From assembly GCF_001571365.1 (NCBI RefSeq), contig NZ_BCTQ01000024.1, positions 35,811-99,810 on the forward strand: a stretch of 64,000 bases of DNA, given 5' to 3'. Below the pieces are notes generated by a model that had not been told where the DNA came from, made no database searches, and saw nothing but the letters and a program-made list of their open reading frames with translations. The stretch is from Achromobacter denitrificans NBRC 15125 (GTDB lineage: Bacteria > Pseudomonadota > Gammaproteobacteria > Burkholderiales > Burkholderiaceae_B). This document shows positions 1-8,041 of the stretch, in pieces; the stretch's first letter is position 1; every line of letters begins with the position of its first letter. The translations under genes and the position numbers were made by a program.

Positions 1-366
1 TTCCCGTTCATCTGCGGCTATGCCGACGAGATCGGCACTGGCGCGGGCGAGGGCTACAACTGCAACCTGCCCATGGAAGGCGGCACGGCGATCGACGGCT
101 ACCTCGGCCACTTCGACCGGGCGCTCCAGCGGATCAAGGATTTCGCGCCAGGCGCGCTGGTGGTGGCGGCGGGCTACGACACGTTCCGCCACGATCCTTT
201 CGGCAACCTCGATATCGACACGGCCGATTACGCGGTGCTGGGCGACCGCATCGCCCAGCTGGGCGTGCCCACCCTGTTCGTGCAGGAAGGGGGCTACAAG
301 GTCGATACGCTGCGCGCCAACGTCAATTCGCTGGTGGAAGGCTATCTGACGCGCCAGGGGGCCTGA
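1..366 (+). CDS. Histone deacetylase / acetylpolyamine amidohydrolase family protein (C-terminal part)
   Basis: Only the last 121 residues are in the window; the gene begins upstream. These enzymes are zinc-dependent amidohydrolases that remove acetyl groups from polyamines or other acylated amines. Visible family motifs are GEGYNCNLPM near the left edge, AAGYDTFRHDPFG (the Asp region that helps bind zinc) and QEGGY near the end, where the family has its catalytic Tyr. The first His/Asp metal ligands would lie outside the window. The stop is 1 nt before the start of the SDR gene, so the two are probably co-transcribed. Family assignment is firm; the substrate cannot be read from this fragment. 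Confidence 0.85.
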   Translation, partial: FPFICGYADEIGTGAGEGYNCNLPMEGGTAIDGYLGHFDRALQRIKDFAPGALVVAAGYDTFRHDPFGNLDIDTADYAVLGDRIAQLGVPTLFVQEGGYKVDTLRANVNSLVEGYLTRQGA

Positions 367-367
367 C

Positions 368-1090
368 ATGAGGACTGCCGAATCCGGGGCAGGCGCGGGC
401 CGCGTCGTGCTGATCAGCGGCGCGAGCCGAGGCATCGGGCTGGCGCTGGCGCGCGAGTTGCTGGCGCACGGCTGGCGGGTATCCGCGGGAACGCGCCAGC
501 CCGTGGCGGCGCTGGCGGAATTTGGGGCCGACCGGTGCCATTGGTCGCCGTTCGACGCGCGCGATCCCGCAAGCGAGGCCGCCTGGGTGGCGGCTGCGCA
601 CGGCCATTTCGGCCGCATCGACGCCATCGTGCACAACGCCGGCATCCTGAGCGACAAGTCGGTGGTCGAGGCCAGCGACGAGGACTTCGACGATATCTTC
701 GCCGTCAACGTCAAATCGCCCATGCGCCTGACGCGGCTGGCATGGCCGCATTTGCGGGCCGCGCCGGAAGGCAAGGTGCTGGTCATCGCCTCGCTGGCCG
801 GCAAGCGCGTGCGCGCGGCCGAAGGCGGGCTGTATTCCATGAGCAAGGCGGCCGCGCTGATGCTGGCCCATGGCATCCGCCATGCCGGCGAGCCGGACCG
901 CATCCGTTGCACCGCGATCTGCCCGGGCTTCGTCGCCACCGATATGGCCGATGGCGTGGACGACTCCATCAAGGCGCAACTGACCCAGCCTCAGGAAGTG
1001 GCCCGCATCGCCCGGATGGCGCTGGAGCTTTCCGCCACGGCCAGTGTGGCGGAAATCCCGATCAGCTGGCGGGTGGAAACGGCGTTCTGA
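368..1090 (+). CDS. SDR family oxidoreductase
   Basis: This is a 240-residue classical short-chain dehydrogenase/reductase, the usual length for the family. The N-terminal cofactor loop reads SGASRGIGLALA, the structural NAG motif is in VHNAGIL, and the catalytic Tyr-Lys pair is in YSMSKAA. The absence of an acidic residue immediately after the second strand leaves NAD versus NADP open. It follows the deacetylase-family gene by 1 nt and probably shares its mRNA. The family is certain, the substrate unknown; the pairing suggests metabolism of an acetylated amine or a related carbonyl compound, which is inference. Confidence 0.9.
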   Translation: MRTAESGAGAGRVVLISGASRGIGLALARELLAHGWRVSAGTRQPVAALAEFGADRCHWSPFDARDPASEAAWVAAAHGHFGRIDAIVHNAGILSDKSVVEASDEDFDDIFAVNVKSPMRLTRLAWPHLRAAPEGKVLVIASLAGKRVRAAEGGLYSMSKAAALMLAHGIRHAGEPDRIRCTAICPGFVATDMADGVDDSIKAQLTQPQEVARIARMALELSATASVAEIPISWRVETAF

Positions 1091-1127
1091 GCCGGGCATT
1101 CATTGCCCGGGCCGATTCCGCCGACCG

Positions 1128-2357
1128 TCAGCTCAGTACCTTGCCCTTCGTTTCGGGCAGCAATAGCGCCGTGACGATGACGATGGCGTAGGCGCCCGTG
1201 GCGAATGCGCCGATGGCCCATCCCAGGCCATGCGTCTGCGAAAGAAACCCCACCAGACTGGGGAACAGCGCTCCGATGCCCCGGCCGAAGTTGTACGCGA
1301 AACCTTGCCCGTTTGCGCGCACGTCCGTCGGGAACAGCTCGGTCAGGTAGGCACCGATACCGCTGAATATCCCGGATGCCGCGAAACCCAGCGGAAAGCC
1401 AAGGACCAGCATCGCGTCGTTGCTCAGCGGCACGAGCGTGTACACATAAACTGTCAGCGCCGACAGAACGGAGAAAATCAGCAGGTTGGCCCGGCGCCCG
1501 AGCTTGTCGGCGGAATACGCGCCGGCGATGTAGCCGCAGAACGAGCCCACGATGATGACCATCAGATAGCCGCCGGTGCCCAGAACGGACAACTGGCGCT
1601 CCGTCTTGAGGAAGGTGGGCAGCCAAGTGGTAATGGCGTAATAGCCGCCCTGGACGCCGGTGCACAGTAATGCGGTGACCATCGTGGTTTTCAGCAGGGA
1701 AGGGGAGAAGATCTTCCAGAAGGAGGGCCGTTCCGCCGAGCTCTGCGCCTGGGCGCGCGCGCGCTGGAAGACTTCGGGTTCCGGGACGTGCTTGCGGATG
1801 TAGATGACGAGGAACGCGGGGGCGACGCCGATCCAGAACAGCGTGCGCCACGCCCATTCGGGAGGCAGCACCGAGAACGCGATGGTGTAGAGAATCGCGG
1901 CAGCGCCCCAGCCTACCGCCCAGCCGCTTTGCACCGTGCCGACCGCCTTGCCGCGGTGCTGCGCGCGAACGATTTCCCCCATCAGCACCGAACCGACGGC
2001 CCATTCTCCGCCGAAGCCCAGCCCTTGCAGCGCCCGCAGGATCAGGAGTTGTTCGAAATTCTGCGCGAAACCGATGGCCACCGTGCAGGCGGAGAACCAG
2101 AGAATGGTGATTTGCAGGATGCGCACGCGGCCGTAGCGGTCCGCCAGGATGCCCGCCAGCCAGCCGCCGATCGCCGAGAACAGTAGCGTTACGGTGCCAA
2201 GCATGCCGGCCTGGCCCTTTTCGATGCCCCACAGGCTGATGAGTGTGGAGATCACGAAGGTGAACACCATGAAATCCAGCGCGTCTATCGCCCAGCCGCC
2301 GAAGGCGCCGATGAACGTCCGGCGCTCGGTCTTGTTCATTTCCCTGTACCACTGCAT
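1128..2357 (-). CDS. MFS transporter
   Basis: This 409-residue integral membrane protein of the major facilitator superfamily shows about twelve hydrophobic segments. It has the conserved cytoplasmic loop signature LADRYGRVRIL after the second helix and GFGGEWAVGS in the middle of the N-terminal half, like the metabolite:proton symporters for organic or aromatic acids. The start is the ATG at 2357, preceded by AGGAG at 7-8 nt. It lies 67 nt downstream of an amidohydrolase on the same strand, so it probably imports the substrate of that enzyme. Base composition looks somewhat less GC-rich than the housekeeping genes. The transported compound is not identified. Confidence 0.85.
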   Translation of the reverse strand: MQWYREMNKTERRTFIGAFGGWAIDALDFMVFTFVISTLISLWGIEKGQAGMLGTVTLLFSAIGGWLAGILADRYGRVRILQITILWFSACTVAIGFAQNFEQLLILRALQGLGFGGEWAVGSVLMGEIVRAQHRGKAVGTVQSGWAVGWGAAAILYTIAFSVLPPEWAWRTLFWIGVAPAFLVIYIRKHVPEPEVFQRARAQAQSSAERPSFWKIFSPSLLKTTMVTALLCTGVQGGYYAITTWLPTFLKTERQLSVLGTGGYLMVIIVGSFCGYIAGAYSADKLGRRANLLIFSVLSALTVYVYTLVPLSNDAMLVLGFPLGFAASGIFSGIGAYLTELFPTDVRANGQGFAYNFGRGIGALFPSLVGFLSQTHGLGWAIGAFATGAYAIVIVTALLLPETKGKVLS

Positions 2358-2424
2358 GTGTCGACTCCTGATTCTTCTTGCCAAGACGCGCCGCGGCGGG
2401 CGCGCGGGTGAAGGTGAATGGGCC

Positions 2425-3330
2425 CTAGACGGCGGGGAAATCGTAGAGCCGCTGCGGGTTGCTCACCAGTATGCGTCGCCGCAATTCGGGCTCGGGCGCC
2501 CAGGCGGCCAGCTGGTTGCGGAGCCGGCCGGTGTCGACCATGGGCGATATGTGCACATGCGGCCAGTCGCTGCCCCACACGACGCGATCTGGCGCGGCTT
2601 CGATCAATGCCCGCGCCCAGGGCGTGACGTCCTCGTATGCATCGAATCGGGTGCTGATGCGGTAGGCGCCGGAGAGCTTGGCCCACCAGCCATGGTCGAC
2701 CAGCATATGGCGCAGGGCCTGGAAGCCTGCGCTTTGCAGGCCTTCGGCCACGGGCATGTGGCCCATGTGGTCGACGACGCCGGGCACGGGAAGCTTGCGC
2801 ATCCTGGGCAGCAGTTCGGGCAACTGGCGCGCGTCCATCAGGAACTGCATGTGCCATCCCATGTCCTTGGTCCGGTGCGCCAGGGTTTCCATGGCGTCGA
2901 AACCGATGCCGCCGCCAAACAGTACGTTCAGGCGCAGGCCGCGCACGCCGGCGGCATGCATGTTCTGGAGCTCACGGTCGGTGACATCCGGGCCGACGAC
3001 GCCGATGCCGCGCAACTGGTCGGGGTGCCTGCGCAGCACCTCCAGCATGTAGCGATTGTCGGTGCCATAGACGCTGATCTGCACCAGCACGCCGCGCGAC
3101 ATGCCCTGGCTGCGGAGCATGTCCAGGTACATCTGCTCGGTCGCGGGCGGGGGCGTGTAGGTGCGCTCCGGCACCATGGGGTATATGCCGGCGTCCCCGG
3201 CCACGACGTGGGCGTGGGTGTCGACGGCGCCGGCGGGGATATCGAATGCCGGGGGCTCATGCTCGCCCAGGGGCAGCGGGGCAAGGCAATGAGGGATGTC
3301 CGCGTCCGGGCGCGGTTCGAAGCTGGTCAT
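2425..3330 (-). CDS. Amidohydrolase family protein (PDC hydrolase-like TIM barrel)
   Basis: This 301-residue metal-dependent hydrolase belongs to the amidohydrolase-2 branch, which includes 2-pyrone-4,6-dicarboxylate lactonase. Visible motifs are VDTHAHVVAG near residue 40 (metal-binding HxH), VDHMGHMP around residue 185, and VWGSDWPHVHI near the C-terminus with the final metal-binding Asp. The ATG at 3330 is preferred over one 18 nt upstream because GGAG sits 7 nt before it. It is followed by an MFS transporter and preceded by the remains of a GntR regulator, a typical catabolic operon layout. It probably opens a lactone or hydrolyses an aromatic breakdown product; the exact substrate is inference. 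Confidence 0.82.
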   Translation of the reverse strand: MTSFEPRPDADIPHCLAPLPLGEHEPPAFDIPAGAVDTHAHVVAGDAGIYPMVPERTYTPPPATEQMYLDMLRSQGMSRGVLVQISVYGTDNRYMLEVLRRHPDQLRGIGVVGPDVTDRELQNMHAAGVRGLRLNVLFGGGIGFDAMETLAHRTKDMGWHMQFLMDARQLPELLPRMRKLPVPGVVDHMGHMPVAEGLQSAGFQALRHMLVDHGWWAKLSGAYRISTRFDAYEDVTPWARALIEAAPDRVVWGSDWPHVHISPMVDTGRLRNQLAAWAPEPELRRRILVSNPQRLYDFPAV

Positions 3331-3360
3331 GCTCGTCTCCAATGGCAAGGTGCCGATGGT

Positions 3361-3650
3361 TCAACGCCCATTCTTGTGAACGGCCGGCAATTGACGGAAA
3401 GTCGACGATGCGATGGCCTCGAAGATCGCAACGTGCTCGCGATGCACTTGTTCGGGTAGTCCTTCTTCGCGTTGCGTGTGTTCGCGCGCGGTGAGCAGCA
3501 CAGGGCTGCCTCCAGGCGCCGCAGGATGTGTTCCATGACGTCCACGTCTTCCTGGGTGCGGCGTTCAGCGGCCAAGGCGGCCACCGCGCTTTCGAGGTCC
3601 AGCCGCAATTCATAGATGGCCGTCAATTCCGCCGCATCCAATTCCGGGCA
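3361..3650 (-). pseudogene. Remnant of a GntR/FadR-family (FCD domain) regulator
   Basis: Two pieces of an FCD ligand-binding domain are recognisable in different reading frames. The upstream piece (3650 to about 3500) reads ELDAAELTAIYELRLDLES and then AALAAERRTQEDVDVMEHI, the start of an FCD domain. The downstream piece (3483 to the stop at 3361) contains LPEQVHREHVAIFEAIASS, the metal-binding His helix near the end of the domain. About half of the FCD domain between them and the whole N-terminal winged-helix DNA-binding domain are missing. It lies between a catabolic hydrolase/MFS pair and an unrelated FKBP-like gene, only about 20 nt from the stop of the latter. It is non-functional as it stands, and the pair has presumably lost its local repressor. 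Confidence 0.75.
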
Positions 3651-3667
3651 CGAGGTTCCGGCGCGCC

Positions 3668-4789
3668 TTACTTGATTCCGACGATCTTGATCGTCATGAT
3701 CAAGCTCGCTCCGGGTGGAATGTCTTCGCTGCCCGAATCGCCCTCAATCAGCTTCGCGGGAACGTGGATTTTCGCGGAGCCGCCCAGCCCCAACTGAGTG
3801 ACGGCCGCCTTGAATGCCGGCGGCAGATCCGTGACCTTGCTGGTGACTCCTTCCTTGGTGGAAAGCACTTCGCCGGAGCTCAGCTTTTCTTCCAGCTCGA
3901 AGAGGATTTCGTTTTGGGCGGTCACCATGGGCGGCGTGCCCTTCTTCAGGATGCGATACACGGCGCCGTCCGGCATCTTGACGGCGCCTTTTTCTTTTGC
4001 GGCCTCCGCCAGCAGGACCTTGCTCTGCTTTTCATTCTTGGACAGCATGGCGGCATCCAACTGCTGGTCCACGCTGGCAAGATCGGCGGAAATCGTGTTC
4101 TGGGGCAATTGCATGCTGTTGGCGACCCGGTCGTTGAACCCCTGCGCGAACGCGGGCAGGTCCAGCTTTCGGCCGATGGATTGCAGCTTTTGTGTTTCCT
4201 GCGGCGCGCTGTCTCCGTACCAGGCGCCCAGCGCGTAGCTGATGCGGACATCCTTCGGGGCGGTGCTGTCGATGGCGACACGCCTTGCCGGGCCCGGGAT
4301 TTCTCCCTTTGCGTCGCCGGCCTGTTGCGAGGCCGGCTTGTTGCCCGCCTGCTGGTTGGCCTTGCGCAAGTCCGCCAGCGCCCGTTCCTGTTCCTCCCGC
4401 TGCCGCGCCAGGATCTGGTTTTGCGCGAGAAGCTCGGCGACCTGCTGGTTCAGGCCGATGATTTCCTTCCCGGCCGCATCGGATCCGGCTTCGGATGCGT
4501 CATGGGCGGGGCGGCTGGCAGCCGCCGCCTGCAGGGCGGCAAGTTCGTTCTCTAGCGCCTGCTTTTGCGCCAGCGCGTCGTTCAGTTGCCGGGTCAGTTC
4601 GCCGATCTGCCCGGCCGCCTGCTGTGGCGCGGGCGCGGGAACAGGCGCAGGGATCGAGCGGCGATGCGAATCGCTGCCGATGATGTTCTCTTCTGCCAAC
4701 CTATCCAGCAGGCTGGTTTCGGAGGCGGGCGCCTTGGCAACGGAAAACATGAGCGCGCAGCACAGCGCGGTGCCGATGGGTTTTTTCAT
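3668..4789 (-). CDS. Exported FKBP-type peptidyl-prolyl isomerase-like protein with coiled coil
   Basis: This 373-residue protein has an N-terminal signal peptide (MKKPIGTALCC...). A Pro/Ala-rich stretch follows, then a long Gln/Glu/Ala-rich coiled coil at about residues 60-145. Next comes an FKBP N-terminal (Mip-like dimerisation) domain beginning near SYALGAWYGD, and a C-terminal FKBP-like domain ending IPPGASLIMTIKIVGIK. The FKBP core lacks the usual FDSS motif and the active-site Trp, so catalysis is doubtful and a periplasmic chaperone or scaffold role is possible. Its ATG overlaps the stop of the lipoprotein gene upstream (ATGA), so the two are translationally coupled. The coding sequence appears less GC-rich than its neighbours. 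Confidence 0.72.
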   Translation of the reverse strand: MKKPIGTALCCALMFSVAKAPASETSLLDRLAEENIIGSDSHRRSIPAPVPAPAPQQAAGQIGELTRQLNDALAQKQALENELAALQAAAASRPAHDASEAGSDAAGKEIIGLNQQVAELLAQNQILARQREEQERALADLRKANQQAGNKPASQQAGDAKGEIPGPARRVAIDSTAPKDVRISYALGAWYGDSAPQETQKLQSIGRKLDLPAFAQGFNDRVANSMQLPQNTISADLASVDQQLDAAMLSKNEKQSKVLLAEAAKEKGAVKMPDGAVYRILKKGTPPMVTAQNEILFELEEKLSSGEVLSTKEGVTSKVTDLPPAFKAAVTQLGLGGSAKIHVPAKLIEGDSGSEDIPPGASLIMTIKIVGIK

Positions 4790-5154
4790 AGCTGGCTGTG
4801 CAGGCCCTGCGCACGCTGCAGCATGTTGGAATAGATGGCGTTATTGATGCGGAAGCACACCAGCGAAAGCACCCTGTCGATTTCGGTCTGCATGACTTCG
4901 GCCGCCTTGCCGTCGATTGCCGAAGCATTGGATTTGTAGAGAACGTAGTTTTCGTTGATGGCGGCGAGCTGGGCCCTGTAGGTTTCGTAGGCGTCCGGGT
5001 TCAACTGCTTCAGCGCGGAGAATTCCTGGTAGCACTGCTGGTTCTTGTCGATGGCATCGTCTTTCGTGGCGACGAGGGCGGTGGGGCGGGCGCTGCAGCC
5101 TGCCAGGGCTAACGCGGCAGACAGAATGGCTGCGCTGGCTGGGAGAAATTTCAT
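4786..5154 (-). CDS. Small lipoprotein of unknown function
   Basis: This 122-residue protein has a clear lipoprotein signal: MKFLPASAAILSAALALAGC, with lipobox LAGC and the acylated Cys at residue 20. The mature part is short, largely helical in composition, and contains two further Cys residues that could form a disulfide in the periplasm. No family was recognised. The start at 5154 is chosen because the signal sequence begins there; upstream codons in the same frame look non-coding. The stop overlaps the start of the FKBP-like gene by 4 nt, suggesting the two products are made together and may act together at the envelope. Confidence 0.75.
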   Translation of the reverse strand: MKFLPASAAILSAALALAGCSARPTALVATKDDAIDKNQQCYQEFSALKQLNPDAYETYRAQLAAINENYVLYKSNASAIDGKAAEVMQTEIDRVLSLVCFRINNAIYSNMLQRAQGLHSQL

Positions 5155-5505
5155 GAATGCTGGTCCACGGATGAGTGCGAAACCGCCTGCCGAACGGGCG
5201 GGCAGCCGATCGCGCCGCGTCGGCGATGGCGATCGCATCGATTCGGGGGGATCGAGGTTTTGACCAGCAATAGACCACAGATGGCTGCGCGAAGAATATA
5301 GGGCCTGTCTGATTTGGTGGGCGCGATTTCCGCAGGTGCGCCTGGATGCAACTCGGTCCATTCGAGGCGCTTGCGGCCTGGGAACGCCGGGTGCGCCGAG
5401 CGTGGCGCATTAAGGACTGGCTTAAGTGTGGGTAAACGGGCCGTGAATCACGGCGAGCGCCGGACTATTTATAGTGGGCCCATCATCATTCCGAGAGAGC
5501 GCCGC
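5155..5505. promoter_or_regulatory. Intergenic region between divergent lipoprotein and HAD genes
   Basis: This 351 nt stretch has no convincing gene. Near the HAD gene there is a short palindrome TTAAGGACTGGCTTAA (5410-5425) and a second palindrome ACTATTTATAGT (5464-5475) that contains a TATAGT -10-like hexamer at 5470-5475, about 30 nt before the HAD start codon. No good -35 box matches it. The region should hold divergent promoters for both flanking genes; on the lipoprotein side nothing clear was identified. Confidence 0.35.
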
Positions 5506-6162
5506 ATGCCCAGTCCCGCCGTTACGTCTTCCTATCCCCGCGCCGTGCTGTTCGATCTGCTGACCGCCCTGCTCGATTCCTGGACGGTCTGGAACCGCGC
5601 GGCAGGCGCCGAGTCCGCCGGCCGGGCCTGGCGCGCGGAGTACCTGCGCCGGACCTACGGCTGCGGCGCCTATCAACCCTATGAGCGCCTGGTGGAGGAG
5701 GCGGCGCAGGCGGTGGGCCTGCCCGCCGCGGCGCCGCGGGCGCTGGAAGCCCACTGGGACGAGCTGCCCGTCTGGGACGGCGCGCGCGAACTGTTGCAGG
5801 CGCTGCGTCCGCATTGCCGGCTGGGGGTAGTTACCAACTGTTCCGAGCGCCTGGGTCACCGGGCGGCCGCCCTGCTGGGCGTGGAATGGGACGTGGTGGT
5901 GACGTCCGAGGAGGCCGGCTATTACAAGCCCGACCCGCGCCCCTACGCGCTGGCCCTCGCGCGCCTGGAGGTCGAGCCGCCGCAGGCGGCGTTCATCGCG
6001 GGATCCGGCTACGACATGTTCGGCACCAGCAAGGTGGGGCTGCGCACCTACTGGCACAACCGCGTGGGATTGACCCTGCCCGACGGCGCGGCGCGCCCCG
6101 AGCGGGAGTCGCCGGGGCTGGATGCGGCGCTGCCGTGGCTGGCCGGGTTCCACGCCGGCTGA
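5506..6162 (+). CDS. HAD superfamily hydrolase (haloacid dehalogenase-like)
   Basis: This 218-residue HAD-fold hydrolase has motif I AVLFDLLTALLDSW with the nucleophile Asp, motif II VVTNCSE with the Thr/Ser position, and motif III Lys in YYKPDPRPY. The motif IV acidic cluster normally reading GD..D is here FIAGSGYDMFG, so one acidic residue is replaced. The nucleophile is followed by LLT rather than DGT, as in type II dehalogenase-like members. The ATG at 5506 has a GAGAG sequence just upstream. It stands alone between divergent and downstream genes. It probably acts as a phosphatase or dehalogenase on a small molecule; the substrate is unknown. Confidence 0.8.
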   Translation: MPSPAVTSSYPRAVLFDLLTALLDSWTVWNRAAGAESAGRAWRAEYLRRTYGCGAYQPYERLVEEAAQAVGLPAAAPRALEAHWDELPVWDGARELLQALRPHCRLGVVTNCSERLGHRAAALLGVEWDVVVTSEEAGYYKPDPRPYALALARLEVEPPQAAFIAGSGYDMFGTSKVGLRTYWHNRVGLTLPDGAARPERESPGLDAALPWLAGFHAG

Positions 6163-6288
6163 GCGCGCCGGATAGGCCTCCAGGCCGCCGCTTGGGCAAT
6201 ACAAAATGTTGCCCGTGGCGGCCCTTCCGCTTGCTAGCATGGGCAAGCCGGAATGATCCGGCATACCGACGGGATAGTGGAGGTTGCC

Positions 6289-6936
6289 ATGCGTTCAAGA
6301 ACAATATTCAACCGTATCGCAATTGTCGCGGCATCGGGGGCCTTGCTGGCCGGGTGCGCCACGCAACAGCAGACCAATACCGCCGTGGGCACCGGCGCGG
6401 GCGCCGCGCTCGGCGCGGGCATCGGCGCCTTGATCGGCCACGGCACGGGCGCGGCCATCGGCGCGGGTATCGGCGCGGTGGCGGGCGGGCTGGTCGGCTA
6501 CAACTGGAAGGTCGTCAAGGAAGACGTGCAGAATTCGGGCGCGTCCTCGCTCGGGATCGACGTGGTGGAAATGCCCGACGGCAGCCTCAAGGTCAACATC
6601 CCCAGCGGCGTGTCGTTCGACACGGACAAGACGCAACTCAAGCCCGCCTTGCTGCCCGTCCTGGACAGCGTGGCGCGTTCGCTCAACCAGCATCCCGAGT
6701 TGCGGGCGAAGGTCGTCGGCCACACCGACAGCACGGGCGCGCTCGCGCACAACCAGACGCTCTCGGTCAACCGCGCGAAGAGCGTGACGGACTACCTGAG
6801 CAAGCAGGGCGTGGCCGCCGGCCGCCTGTCCGTGGAAGGGCGCGGCCCGAACGATCCGATCGGAGATAATGCGACCGCAGAAGGCCGCGCGCTGAATCGG
6901 CGCGTGGAGATCTACCTGTACGCCGTGAAGCAGTAA
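6289..6936 (+). CDS. OmpA family lipoprotein with glycine zipper
   Basis: This 215-residue protein has a lipoprotein signal (lipobox LLAGC, Cys at about residue 22). A glycine-zipper segment at about residues 32-70 follows (repeated [13 protein letters not shown] units). The C-terminus is an OmpA-like peptidoglycan-binding domain with [21 protein letters not shown] and the closing NRRVEIYL. The layout matches YiaD-type outer-membrane lipoproteins that anchor to the cell wall. The ATG at 6289 has GGAGG 6 nt upstream, which decides it over an earlier in-frame ATG. A long inverted repeat ending in four Ts follows the stop. It is likely a structural envelope protein. Confidence 0.9.
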   Translation: MRSRTIFNRIAIVAASGALLAGCATQQQTNTAVGTGAGAALGAGIGALIGHGTGAAIGAGIGAVAGGLVGYNWKVVKEDVQNSGASSLGIDVVEMPDGSLKVNIPSGVSFDTDKTQLKPALLPVLDSVARSLNQHPELRAKVVGHTDSTGALAHNQTLSVNRAKSVTDYLSKQGVAAGRLSVEGRGPNDPIGDNATAEGRALNRRVEIYLYAVKQ

Positions 6937-6946
6937 TTCCCGGCCC

Positions 6947-7018
6947 GTGCCCCTGTTCCTGCGCCTCTGGCGGCCGGCGCGTTGCGCGGCCGCCGGCTCC
7001 GGCGACAGGGGCACTTTT
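6947..7018 (+). terminator. Long hairpin with short U-tract after the OmpA-like gene
   Basis: A perfect 10-nt inverted repeat GTGCCCCTGT (6947-6956) / ACAGGGGCAC (7005-7014) encloses a second GC-rich stem (6969-6976 with 6987-6994) and is followed by TTTT. This reads as a terminator for the OmpA-like gene, though the tall structure and short T-run are not typical. It ends just before the ribosome binding site of the pterin dehydratase gene and could also affect its expression. Confidence 0.45.
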
Positions 7019-7030
7019 CCGGAGTCCGCC

Positions 7031-7357
7031 ATGTCCATGTTTCCTCCCGCCCGCATAGGCACCGATACCGCGGTGGCCGCCCTGTCCGGTTGGCAGGCGG
7101 TGGCGATGCGCGACGCCATCGAGAAGCGCTTCCGCTTCGCCAGCTTCAATGCCGCGTTCGGTTTCATGACGCGCGTGGCGATGTTCGCGGAAAAGCTGAA
7201 CCATCATCCCGAATGGACCAACGTCTACAACCGCGTGGACGTGACCCTGACCACCCATGACGCGGGCGGCGTGACCGAGCTGGACGTGCGCATGGCGCAG
7301 TTCATGGACGAGGCGGCCGCGCAGTTGGGCGGGACCGCGCCGAAGGCCGGCGCCTGA
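7031..7357 (+). CDS. 4a-hydroxytetrahydrobiopterin dehydratase (pterin-4a-carbinolamine dehydratase)
   Basis: This 108-residue protein of the PCD/DCoH family dehydrates the 4a-hydroxypterin left after aromatic amino acid hydroxylation. The family core is clear: [17 protein letters not shown] followed by [18 protein letters not shown], containing the His-His-Pro catalytic triplet, then [13 protein letters not shown]. The ATG at 7031 has GGAG upstream; an earlier in-frame ATG would start inside the preceding hairpin. No phenylalanine hydroxylase gene is adjacent, so the partner enzyme lies elsewhere or the protein has another pterin role. Confidence 0.92.
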   Translation: MSMFPPARIGTDTAVAALSGWQAVAMRDAIEKRFRFASFNAAFGFMTRVAMFAEKLNHHPEWTNVYNRVDVTLTTHDAGGVTELDVRMAQFMDEAAAQLGGTAPKAGA

Positions 7358-7361
7358 GGGT

Positions 7362-7817
7362 TCAGTCGTCCGCGGCGTCGTCGCGGGCCTGCAGGTGGTC
7401 GATCAGGCGGTCGAGCATGCCGCCCAGGAGGCGCTGTTCGTCCGCGCTCAGGCAGGCGAAGATTTCGTCGTTGCGCCGGGCGATCAGGTCGATGACGCGC
7501 CGGTACTGCGCCACGCCGGCCGCGGTCGGCGCCAGCACCACGCCACGCCCGTCGGACTCGGAATTCGTTTTCTCGACCAGGCCGCGCTCCACCAGCGCCT
7601 GCGCCGAGCGGCTGGCCTGACCCTTGTTCAGGTTGGCCGCGCGCGCCAGGTCGTTGACGGACAGGGGCGCATAGCGGCCGATGGCCGCCAGGCAGCGCGC
7701 CTCGCCCAGGGGAATGCCGCAATCCGCCAGATAGACGCGATTCGTGTCCCGGTCCGTGATCTTGTTGAGCACGTGCAGGCGATAGGTCAGGAATCGTTCG
7801 AGGGCGGGCTGGGTCAC
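7362..7817 (-). CDS. MarR family transcriptional regulator
   Basis: This 151-residue winged-helix regulator has an N-terminal dimerisation helix, the recognition region LSVNDLARAANLNKGQASR and the wing ERGLVEKTNSESDGRGVVL typical of MarR proteins that sense phenolic compounds. Its start codon overlaps the stop of the small upstream gene (ATGA), making it the last gene of a monooxygenase operon. It probably represses this same operon by binding the twin repeats at 9683-9727, releasing when an aromatic ligand accumulates. The autoregulation is inference from operon position and operator-like repeats. Confidence 0.88.
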   Translation of the reverse strand: MTQPALERFLTYRLHVLNKITDRDTNRVYLADCGIPLGEARCLAAIGRYAPLSVNDLARAANLNKGQASRSAQALVERGLVEKTNSESDGRGVVLAPTAAGVAQYRRVIDLIARRNDEIFACLSADEQRLLGGMLDRLIDHLQARDDAADD

Positions 7818-8041
7818 GTCGGGGCGGCGGCGGTGGGGGCGGGATAGTTTGCCACAGGGCCGTCGGGCTGGCAGGCGGCCTCGGCCTGCGCCAGCAGCGC
7901 CGCAGCCTGGTTGGCGTCGGTCAGCAGGGTCAGCAGCGACAGGCTCAGGATGGACAGGAAGAGCGGCGCCTGCGCTTCGCCGACGCGCGTGAGCGCCTGC
8001 GCCATCCCGGTGTAGGTCTGGTCCAGTTCGTCGTTGGTCAT
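7814..8041 (-). CDS. Small conserved-looking protein linked to the monooxygenase
   Basis: This 75-residue, mostly helical protein starts MTNDELDQTYTGMAQAL and has a hydrophobic central helix rich in Leu/Ser (FLSILSLSLLTLL) and a Pro/Ala-rich tail. It overlaps both neighbours by 4 nt (ATGA on each side), which is strong evidence that it is translated. It resembles the small DUF2783-type proteins found beside MhpA-like monooxygenases, but this match is from memory and not certain. A role as an accessory subunit or stabiliser of the monooxygenase is possible; no function is known from the sequence. Confidence 0.65.
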   Translation of the reverse strand: MTNDELDQTYTGMAQALTRVGEAQAPLFLSILSLSLLTLLTDANQAAALLAQAEAACQPDGPVANYPAPTAAAPT

